From: Coriobacteriia bacterium
GTDB taxonomy: Bacteria; Actinomycetota; Coriobacteriia; Anaerosomatales; SLCP01
DNA length: 5,046 bases
Direction: 5' to 3'
Assembly (NCBI GenBank): GCA_007125735.1
Contig: SLCP01000096.1
Coordinates: 1-5,046 of the forward strand
In this document: positions 1 through 5,046 of the stretch, one piece after another
Layout: every line of letters begins with the position of its first letter
Numbering within the stretch: position 1 is the first letter of the stretch
Position numbers and translations under genes: made by a program
The notes under the pieces: generated by a model
Told to the model about the DNA's origin: nothing
The model's database searches: none
What the model saw: only the letters and a program-made list of their open reading frames with translations

Positions 1-962
1 ACATGAACGCCGCGGCGCTGCTCGCGGTTGGCGAGGTGCCCGATGCGCGCACCTTCGCGATCGAGGCCCGGCGCTCGAACACCGACCACCCCGTCCGCTC
101 GATCGACATGAACCGGCAGATCGGCCAGCACGTGGTCGACGAGACCGCTCTCGGCGTCGACCTCTCCAACCCCGACGTGCGCGTGTACGTCGAGGTCGTG
201 CAGGGCGACGCGTACGTCTTCAGCCGGAAGTACCCTGGTGTTGGGGGCTTGCCGGTGGGTACCGCCGGCACCGTCGTCTCGCTGCTCTCGGCCGGGATCG
301 ACTCGCCAGTCGCCACGTGGCGCCTCATGAAGCGCGGCGCGGTCGTGGTGGGCGCCCACTTCTCGGGCCGTCCGCAGACGAGCGACGCCTCAGAGCGTCT
401 CGTGGCGCAGATAGGCGATGCTCTCTCGCGCTACGGTGGCATCGGCCGCATCTACGTCGTGCCCTTCGGCGACCTCCAACGCGAGATCTCGCTCGCCGCA
501 CCGCCTGACCTCCGCGTATTGCTCTACCGCCGCCTTATGGTGCGCGTGGCCGAGGAGTTCGCCGCACTCGAACGCGCTAAGGCGCTCGTGACGGGCGAAT
601 CCCTCGGCCAGGTCGCCTCGCAGACGCTCGACAACATCGCGGCGGTCGATGACGTGGCCACGCTACCGGTCTTGCGCCCGCTCATCGGCACGGACAAGCT
701 CGAGATCGTCGCCGAGGCCCGTGCGGTGGGCACCTACGAGCTCTCGACCGTCGACCACACCGATTGCTGCACGCTCTTCATGCCGCGCACGCCCGCGACG
801 CGTGCTACGGTCGCCGAGGTGCGCGCCGCCGAGGAGGAACTCGACATCGAGCGCATGGTCACCGATGCGGTCGCCTCGGCCGAGTATCGCGACTTCCCGT
901 GCGTGGCGTACCGGGCGCCCAAGCGTCTACCGGAGGGCGTCGTCGCGGCAGGAACGCACTGA
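1..962 (+). CDS. thiI: tRNA 4-thiouridine synthase ThiI (tRNA sulfurtransferase), 5'-truncated by window edge
   Basis: ThiI adenylates U8 of tRNA with ATP and replaces its oxygen with sulfur passed from a cysteine desulfurase, giving s4U8. Some ThiI proteins also supply sulfur for thiazole (thiamine) synthesis. 319 residues are visible, in a frame whose first full codon is at base 3. The family without a rhodanese domain is about 400 residues, so roughly 80-90 N-terminal residues (the ferredoxin-like domain and start of THUMP) lie upstream; the ATG at base 3 is probably internal. Visible residues 1 to about 78 are the rest of THUMP, and 'PGVGGLPVGT' (78-87) leads into the PP-loop domain. The nucleotide loop reads SAGIDSP (96-102), where the usual signature is SGGxDSP. 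'TGESLGQVASQTLDN' (197-211) and 'RPLI..DKLEI' (225-235) are ThiI hallmarks. Cys255/Cys256 in 'DCC' match the position of the catalytic cysteine (E. coli Cys344). There is no C-terminal rhodanese domain, as in Bacillus-type ThiI. The stop TGA (960-962) shares one base with the next start. Confidence 0.95.
   Translation, partial: MNAAALLAVGEVPDARTFAIEARRSNTDHPVRSIDMNRQIGQHVVDETALGVDLSNPDVRVYVEVVQGDAYVFSRKYPGVGGLPVGTAGTVVSLLSAGIDSPVATWRLMKRGAVVVGAHFSGRPQTSDASERLVAQIGDALSRYGGIGRIYVVPFGDLQREISLAAPPDLRVLLYRRLMVRVAEEFAALERAKALVTGESLGQVASQTLDNIAAVDDVATLPVLRPLIGTDKLEIVAEARAVGTYELSTVDHTDCCTLFMPRTPATRATVAEVRAAEEELDIERMVTDAVASAEYRDFPCVAYRAPKRLPEGVVAAGTH
950..953 (+). promoter_or_regulatory. Ribosome binding site for the QTMAN-like gene
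   Basis: AGGA lies inside the end of thiI, 8 nt before the ATG at 962. It supports that start over the upstream in-frame ATG at 764, which would overlap thiI by about 200 bases. The TGATG junction suggests translational coupling to thiI. Confidence 0.55.
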
Positions 963-2188
963 TGAGCGGGTCGCCTGTTGACGCGTCGTCCCAAGACGCT
1001 TCGCCCGCTGAGGCTCCGACTCGCGATCGCATCGCCCCCGTGCGCGTGCTGGCGCTCGAGCCGTACTACGGCGGTTCGCACCGCGCGGTGCTCAATGGGC
1101 TCGTCGCCCACCTCGGTCCGCGGTTCGAGTGGACGCTACTCACGCTTCCGGCTCGCAAGTGGAAGTGGCGGATGCGCGGCGCGGCGATCACGATGGCGAC
1201 CGAGGCGCGCCGGCTCGCGGATGAGCGGCGGGAGAGTGCAGCCACCGATACCCGGCACGGCTCGGCGGGTGAGACCACGGACCGGCCTCCGTGGGACCTC
1301 GTGTTCGCCTCCACGTTCGTGAACCTCGCCGAGTTCAAAGGGCTCGCGGGCGCCGATATCGCGGCGATACCCGCGATCGTGTACTTCCACGAGAACCAGC
1401 TTGTCTACCCCAACCGGCACGAGGCCGAGTGGGACTTCCAGTTCCCGCTCACCAACCTCACGAGCGCGCTCGCGGCCGACCGCTGCCTCTTCAACACGCG
1501 CTGGAACCTCGACCGGTTTGTCGCCGAGACCGCGCCGTTCCTCAAGCGCTTTCCCGACCACCATCCCACGGGCATCGCCGAGCGGATCGCAGCGAAGTCA
1601 GCCGTGCTTGCCCCACCGTTCGATCCCCGGGTGTTCGACGGCGCTCTGCCGCCGACACGCGGTCCGCGCCCCCGCATCGTGTGGCCGCACCGCTGGGAGC
1701 ACGACAAGGACCCGGAGGCGTTCTTCAGTGCAGTCGGGCAACTCGCCGCAGAGGGGCTCGACTTCGAGGTCGCGATCGCTGGACAGGCGTTCCGCGAGAC
1801 CGCCGATGCGATGCAGGAGGCCGCCGCGGCACTCGGCGACCGGCTCGTGCATGTCGGGGAACCCGAGTCACGTGCGGCGTACGCGCGACTGCTCGCCTCG
1901 GCCGACATCGCGGTCTCGACCGCGCGAAACGAGTTCTTCGGACTCGCGATGGTCGAGGCGTGCTACTGCGGCGCCTACCCGCTCGTGCCCGACCGGCTCG
2001 CATACCCCGAACTCTATCCGGACGAGCATCGCTACACGCACCACGACGGCCTCGTCGCGAAGTTGCGATCGCTCGTGCTCGAACCGCCCGCGCCGTTCGC
2101 CGCACGCGCGGTGGTCGAGCGCTTCACATTCGCGCGTCTTACCCCGCGCTACGCCGAGGAGTTCGAGCAGGTAGCGCGAGGCGGTTGA
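962..2188 (+). CDS. tRNA-queuosine alpha-mannosyltransferase-like glycosyltransferase (QTMAN/GTDC1 family, DUF3524 N-domain)
   Basis: This is a 408-residue, probably cytosolic, retaining glycosyltransferase with a GT-B fold. The family's characterised animal member (QTMAN/GTDC1) transfers mannose from GDP-mannose to queuosine-34 of tRNA-Asp. The family signatures are clear. 'EPYYGGSH' (33-40) is the N-terminal glycine-rich loop, and 'LPARKWKWRMRGAA' (62-75) and 'YFHENQLVYP' (141-150) are the strongest diagnostic motifs. 'DFQF' (158-161), 'FNTRWNLDRF' (177-186) and 'FPDHHP' (197-202) follow. The C-terminal GT4-like half has 'HRWEHDKDP' (243-251) and an E-x7-E motif, E324 to E332 in 'NEFFGLAMVE'. 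Residues 1-26 are a low-complexity Ser/Ala/Pro/Asp tail. Residues 88-110 are a polar insert that looks disordered. The start at 962 is chosen because it has an AGGA at good spacing and sits on the thiI stop. Family assignment is firm. Substrate (queuosine-tRNA, and which sugar) is inferred from animals; mannose and tRNA-Asp specificity in this bacterium is unproven. Confidence 0.85.
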   Translation: MSGSPVDASSQDASPAEAPTRDRIAPVRVLALEPYYGGSHRAVLNGLVAHLGPRFEWTLLTLPARKWKWRMRGAAITMATEARRLADERRESAATDTRHGSAGETTDRPPWDLVFASTFVNLAEFKGLAGADIAAIPAIVYFHENQLVYPNRHEAEWDFQFPLTNLTSALAADRCLFNTRWNLDRFVAETAPFLKRFPDHHPTGIAERIAAKSAVLAPPFDPRVFDGALPPTRGPRPRIVWPHRWEHDKDPEAFFSAVGQLAAEGLDFEVAIAGQAFRETADAMQEAAAALGDRLVHVGEPESRAAYARLLASADIAVSTARNEFFGLAMVEACYCGAYPLVPDRLAYPELYPDEHRYTHHDGLVAKLRSLVLEPPAPFAARAVVERFTFARLTPRYAEEFEQVARGG

Positions 2189-2213
2189 CACCCAGGCCTC
2201 TGAGGCGTTGAAT
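2185..2213 (+). promoter_or_regulatory. Sigma70-type promoter for the TetR-MMPL operon
   Basis: A perfect -35 hexamer TTGACA (2185-2190) is followed by exactly 17 nt and a -10 hexamer TTGAAT (2208-2213), which matches TATAAT at four of six positions. This predicts a transcription start near 2220 and a leader of about 50 nt before the GTG at 2272. The -35 box overlaps the stop codon of the preceding glycosyltransferase gene. The call rests on hexamer match and spacing only. Confidence 0.65.
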
Positions 2214-2216
2214 GGG

Positions 2217-2234
2217 TGACTGAACGTTCAGTCA
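2217..2234 (+). promoter_or_regulatory. 18-bp perfect palindrome, probable operator for the adjacent TetR-family repressor
   Basis: TGACTGAACGTTCAGTCA is its own reverse complement over all 18 bases, with a half-site TGACTGAAC. Size, symmetry and the TGA-rich outer arms are typical of TetR-family operators. It begins 3 bases after the -10 box and spans the predicted transcription start, 37 bases before the regulator's start codon. A bound dimer would block initiation, so autorepression of the whole operon is the natural reading. The repeat has no T-run and a zero-length loop, so it is not a terminator. Confidence 0.8.
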
Positions 2235-2260
2235 GTCCACGACGCGCCCTGAGGGTCCAG

Positions 2261-2266
2261 AAGGAG
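2261..2266 (+). promoter_or_regulatory. Ribosome binding site for the TetR-family regulator
   Basis: AAGGAG lies 5 nt upstream of GTG at 2272. It is the strongest Shine-Dalgarno in the window and fixes the non-ATG start. No in-frame ATG occurs nearby that would serve better. Confidence 0.8.
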
Positions 2267-2271
2267 TCACC

Positions 2272-2883
2272 GTGCCAGATACCAGCACGTCGAGCACTCC
2301 CGACGCCCGTGCCCGCATCCTCGAGAGCGCGATAGCGCTTCTCGGCCGGAGAGGGTACGACTCGGTCAGCGTCGCCGACATCGCCTCAGAGAGCGGTGTC
2401 TCCACGGCGCTCATCTACTACCACTTCGCCGACAAGGAGTCGCTCCTTCGCTCGATCATCGAGCGGGCGACCGAGGCGTTCGATGCCAACGCTCGGGTCG
2501 CCCTCGATGCACCCGGCAGCGCAGCCGAGCGTATCGAGCGGTTTACCGCCGTACGCATCAGAGACGTAAGCGCGAACGCGAGTCTCGTCCGTATCCTCGT
2601 GCGCCCTATCACCGATCCCGAAGGACCGCTCGCCGCGGAACTCCTCGAGGCCATCTCGGGCACCATCGGCGCGATCGCGGCCGTCATCGAGGAGGGGATC
2701 GGAGCCGGCGAATTCGAGGCGGTCGACCCGTGGGTCGCTGCGGAGTGCCTCTTCGCGCTCATCAACACGCGCGTCGCCGCTGGCGTACTCGAGGTGCCCT
2801 ACGCCGAGCGTCTCGACTACGGCGACGAACGAGAGCACGCCGCATTCGTCTCCCGCCTGTTCCTGCGAGGTATCGCCCGCTGA
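2272..2883 (+). CDS. TetR/AcrR-family transcriptional regulator
   Basis: This 203-residue protein has normal length for the TetR family, whose dimers bind short palindromes and release them when a ligand enters the C-terminal pocket. The N-terminal DNA-binding domain spans about residues 10-57. 'ARARILESAIALLGRRGYDS' (12-31) is helix 1, 'VADIASESGVS' (34-44) carries the start of the helix-turn-helix, and 'ALIYYHFADKESLL' (46-59) is the recognition helix and the typical start of helix 4. Residues 60-203 are helical and divergent, as expected for the ligand and dimer domain, and do not identify an inducer. The gene starts with GTG behind AAGGAG, follows a promoter with an 18-bp palindrome, and overlaps the exporter gene by one base (TGATG). 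It is therefore most likely the local, autoregulated repressor of that exporter. An activator role or extra targets elsewhere cannot be excluded. Confidence 0.93.
   Translation: MPDTSTSSTPDARARILESAIALLGRRGYDSVSVADIASESGVSTALIYYHFADKESLLRSIIERATEAFDANARVALDAPGSAAERIERFTAVRIRDVSANASLVRILVRPITDPEGPLAAELLEAISGTIGAIAAVIEEGIGAGEFEAVDPWVAAECLFALINTRVAAGVLEVPYAERLDYGDEREHAAFVSRLFLRGIAR
2867..2870 (+). promoter_or_regulatory. Weak ribosome binding site for the MMPL exporter
   Basis: GAGG lies 12 nt before the ATG at 2883, a long and weak arrangement. With the TGATG stop-start overlap, this suggests the exporter is translated largely by coupling to the regulator gene. Confidence 0.4.
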
Positions 2884-4955
2884 TGCTGAACCGGTTCGCT
2901 ACGTTCGTCGTCTACCAGCGCCGCGCCGTGCTCGCGCTCGCGGGGCTGCTACTCGTCTTCGGTGTGTTCGGGATGATGAACACGTCGATCAACTACGACA
3001 TGCTCTCGTACCTGCCCGACGACCTCGACTCGGTCAAGGGCTATGCGATCCTCAACGACGACTTCTCGCTCGGCAACACCGCGCAGGTCATGGTAGTGGG
3101 CGCCTCCGACCGGCAGGTGCAGCGGCTCACCGAGCGGGTCGCTCTCATCGAAGGCATCGCCGAGGTGACCTGGGTCGACGACCTGGGAGACCTTGCCGTG
3201 CCGCGACCGTTCTGGGAACACGATCTCGCTGATTCGTACTTCGCGGACGACGCGACCTTCTTCCAGGTCAGCTTCGCCGAGAGCGCGAACGACCCGCTCA
3301 CGCGCTCGGCCGTCAACGAGTTGCGCGAGGTGCTCGAGGATTCCGAGGCGTACATCGCCGGGGTCCAGCAGCTCGAGCTCGAAGACATCATGGACGCCGA
3401 CTCGACCCGGTTCACGGTCGCTGCTCTCGTGCTCGTGTCGATCGCACTCCTGCTGACCGTGCCCTCGGTCATCGTGCCGCTTCTCTTCGTGGTCACGATC
3501 GGAGTCGCGGTCGTCTACAACCTCGGCGCCGCGTTCTACCTCGGCCAGGAGATGTCGTACCTGACCGGCGTCATCGTGCTCGCGCTCCAGTTCGCGGTCA
3601 CGATGGATTACGCGCTCTTCCTCTACCATCGCTACGAGCAGGAGCGTAGGCGCGCCGACAACGAGACTGCGATGGTCGTTGCGGTCTCGAGCACGTTCAA
3701 GTCGATCGCCGCCGCCGCACTCACGACCACGGCAGGCTTCCTCGCGCTCGGGGCGATGCGTCTTGGGTTCGGGGAGGACATGGGTTTCACGCTCGCGCGC
3801 GGCGTCGTCATCACGGTCGTCGCGGTGATGACGGTCTTGCCGGCGCTCCTGCTGACCTTCGACGGCGTGGTGCGCCGATTCGCCCACAAGGTCTACCTGC
3901 CCGATTTCCACGCCCTCGGCGGTTGGCTCGCGCGCCGTGCCGTCCCGGTGACGGTGGTCTTCGCGCTGGCGTTCGTCCCGGCGCTCTGGAGCTACGACCG
4001 GCTTGAACTCAGCTACGACCTCGACGGGGCGCTCCCGGAGGACCTGCCGTCGCTGCGCGCGACGGAGCGTCTGGCCGATGAGTTCGGTCGTGCACAGACG
4101 TTCTTCATCGTGGCCGAGGAAACCGGCCGCGTGGCCGACCTCGACCGTCTCACGAACGCCGTCGAGGACGTGGACGGGGTCAATGGCACCGTCTCGTTCA
4201 CGCAGGTAGCGTCCCCGCTCATCCCGGCAGAGTTCATCCCCGAGCAGGCACGCGAGGGCTTCGTCAAGGACGGCTACACGTACGTGAGCGCCGACGTGCC
4301 CTTCGATTTCGGCGATCCCCGCACCGATGACATCATCGATGATCTGCGGGATGTGGCCGCCGAGTATCCCGGCACGGCGTACGTGACCGGTCAGAGCGTT
4401 CTCTTTGGCGACATGGAGGAGACCTCGCGGGGCGATGTCGGCAGAGTGAACCTGCTCTCTATCACGGCCATCGCGCTCATCGTCGCACTGGTGTTCCGCT
4501 CCCTCGCCGTGCCAGCGGTGCTTCTTGCGGCGATCCAGCTCGCGATCCTCTTCAACCAGGGAATCGCGTCGTTCGGGGCCACAGACGTCATCTTCATCGC
4601 CACGCTCGCCATCGGCGCGATCCAGCTCGGCGCCACGGTCGACTACGCGATCATACTGACCACACGCTACGAGGAGGAGCTTGCACGCGTTCGCGATCGG
4701 GAGATGGCGATGCGGGAAGCCCTCGGCGGCGCTGCGCCGTCGATCCTCGTCAGCGCAAGCACGATGTTCGCCGCCACCATCGGTCTTGTCTTCCTCAGCC
4801 GCGTCGACACGATCACCGACCTCACGCTCTTGGTTGCACGAGGTGCGGTCATCAGCTTCGCGGTGGTGGTCTTCCTGCTACCCGCCGTTCTCGTGGCAGC
4901 ACAACCCGTTCTGGAACGTGTCAGTCTCGGCTGGCCGAGGATCGCAAGGAGATGA
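2883..4955 (+). CDS. MMPL-family (RND superfamily) membrane transporter
   Basis: This 690-residue inner-membrane protein has the layout of a proton-driven MMPL/RND exporter: two homologous halves of one helix, a large external loop and five helices. Predicted membrane segments are about 14-32, 178-194, 196-218, 224-247, 270-292 and 302-326, then 350-370, 524-538, 540-563, 567-592, 617-639 and 648-672. External porter loops are about 33-177 and 371-522. Each half carries the Asp-Tyr pair of the MMPL proton relay: D242-Y243 in 'TMDYALFL' and D587-Y588 in 'TVDYAIIL', each followed by a charged segment (RYEQERRR and RYEEELAR). The halves also match after the first helix ('YDMLSYLPDDLDS' versus 'YDLDGALPEDLPS'). 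MMPL relatives export lipids, siderophores or toxic hydrophobic compounds; the substrate here is not evident. The start at 2883 is preferred because the protein begins just before helix 1. Earlier in-frame codons from 2730 lie inside the regulator gene and encode an Arg-rich shadow. It is probably co-transcribed with the upstream TetR gene and the downstream partial gene. Confidence 0.93.
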   Translation: MLNRFATFVVYQRRAVLALAGLLLVFGVFGMMNTSINYDMLSYLPDDLDSVKGYAILNDDFSLGNTAQVMVVGASDRQVQRLTERVALIEGIAEVTWVDDLGDLAVPRPFWEHDLADSYFADDATFFQVSFAESANDPLTRSAVNELREVLEDSEAYIAGVQQLELEDIMDADSTRFTVAALVLVSIALLLTVPSVIVPLLFVVTIGVAVVYNLGAAFYLGQEMSYLTGVIVLALQFAVTMDYALFLYHRYEQERRRADNETAMVVAVSSTFKSIAAAALTTTAGFLALGAMRLGFGEDMGFTLARGVVITVVAVMTVLPALLLTFDGVVRRFAHKVYLPDFHALGGWLARRAVPVTVVFALAFVPALWSYDRLELSYDLDGALPEDLPSLRATERLADEFGRAQTFFIVAEETGRVADLDRLTNAVEDVDGVNGTVSFTQVASPLIPAEFIPEQAREGFVKDGYTYVSADVPFDFGDPRTDDIIDDLRDVAAEYPGTAYVTGQSVLFGDMEETSRGDVGRVNLLSITAIALIVALVFRSLAVPAVLLAAIQLAILFNQGIASFGATDVIFIATLAIGAIQLGATVDYAIILTTRYEEELARVRDREMAMREALGGAAPSILVSASTMFAATIGLVFLSRVDTITDLTLLVARGAVISFAVVVFLLPAVLVAAQPVLERVSLGWPRIARR
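4946..4951 (+). promoter_or_regulatory. Shine-Dalgarno of the last, truncated gene
   Basis: AAGGAG lies inside the end of the exporter gene. It directly abuts the ATG at 4952 (no spacer) and is 12 nt before the in-frame ATG at 4964. A second GAGGG at 4954-4958 is 5 nt before 4964. Together these favour 4964 as the start. Confidence 0.5.
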
Positions 4956-4963
4956 GGGTTTCG

Positions 4964-5046
4964 ATGGAATCCCCGATCACTGCTTCTGCTCGAACACAGG
5001 TGACTCGTAGGGGGCGCACTGTCGCGCTCGCCCTGGTGCTGAGCAT
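4964..5046 (+). CDS. Start of an unidentified exported or membrane-anchored protein, cut by window edge
   Basis: Only 27 full codons are present. They read MESPITASARTQV, then a basic stretch (TRRGRT, 14-19) and the start of a hydrophobic run (VALALVLS, 20-27). A polar N-terminus, an Arg cluster and a Leu/Ala/Val run form the classic beginning of a signal peptide or first transmembrane helix with the N-terminus inside. An alternative in-frame start at 4952 would add MRVS and overlap the exporter stop as ATGA, but leaves no spacer after AAGGAG. No stop occurs before the edge. The gene directly follows the exporter in the same direction, so it is very likely in the same operon. A membrane or envelope partner of the exporter is plausible (YhgE/Pip-like proteins often neighbour MMPL genes), but this fragment is too short to identify a family. 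Confidence 0.6.
   Translation, partial: MESPITASARTQVTRRGRTVALALVLS

Noticed and set aside
764..961. N-terminal extension of the QTMAN-like gene to an upstream ATG
   Set aside because: It overlaps thiI by about 200 bases in another frame and encodes an Arg/His/Ala-rich shadow. The motifs begin only after the ATG at 962, which has its own Shine-Dalgarno.
2196..2206. Short inverted repeat GCCTC-T-GAGGC after the glycosyltransferase gene, considered as a terminator
   Set aside because: The loop would be one base and no T-run follows. It also lies inside the promoter spacer.
1291..2211. Plus-strand 306-residue open frame inside the glycosyltransferase gene
   Set aside because: It has the Arg/Pro/Ala-rich composition typical of an out-of-frame shadow, while the correct frame carries clear family motifs.
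2247..2255. CCCT-G-AGGG inverted repeat in the leader of the tetR gene
   Set aside because: It is four-base arms around one base in GC-rich sequence, expected by chance. It is too small for a riboswitch, hairpin or second operator.
2730..2882. N-terminal extension of the MMPL exporter into the tetR gene
   Set aside because: The added 51 residues are Arg-rich shadow of the regulator's reading frame. ATG 2883 sits just before the first membrane helix and on the tetR stop.
2949..3911. Long minus-strand open frame (320 residues) antisense to the exporter gene
   Set aside because: It is almost entirely charged and His/Arg/Asp-rich with no domain. It is the expected mirror of a GC-rich membrane-protein gene, where open antisense frames arise from codon bias. 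No ribosome binding site or promoter supports it.

Overview
The window is GC-rich, densely packed bacterial chromosome. All recognisable genes are on the + strand, codons strongly prefer G or C at the third position, and neighbouring genes touch or overlap by 1 to 4 bases. An actinobacterial-type genome fits best, possibly a Coriobacteriia-like anaerobe: high GC, a rhodanese-less ThiI, and a TetR plus MMPL transporter pair. This placement is an inference from style, not proof. No mobile element, CRISPR array, rRNA or tRNA gene was seen.

Bases 1-2188 hold two tRNA-modification genes. The first is the 3' four-fifths of thiI (tRNA 4-thiouridine synthase), cut by the left edge. It overlaps by one base (TGATG) a 408-residue glycosyltransferase of the queuosine-tRNA mannosyltransferase family (QTMAN/GTDC1, formerly DUF3524). 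In animals this family adds mannose to queuosine in the anticodon of tRNA-Asp. In bacteria its role is much less settled, so its coupling to thiI is the most interesting metabolic context here.

Bases 2189-2271 form the only intergenic region. It contains a good sigma70-type promoter (TTGACA, 17 nt, TTGAAT) and, over the predicted transcription start, an 18-bp perfect palindrome that looks like a TetR-family operator. It also contains a strong Shine-Dalgarno ahead of a GTG start.

Bases 2272-5046 form a second operon. It encodes a TetR/AcrR regulator, a 690-residue 12-helix MMPL/RND exporter (1-base overlap), and the first codons of a third protein with an N-terminal membrane or export segment, cut by the right edge. 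The natural model is a repressor that binds the palindrome, shuts off its own operon and releases when the exporter's substrate binds. No terminator is visible between the two operons, so some read-through from thiI-QTMAN is possible.
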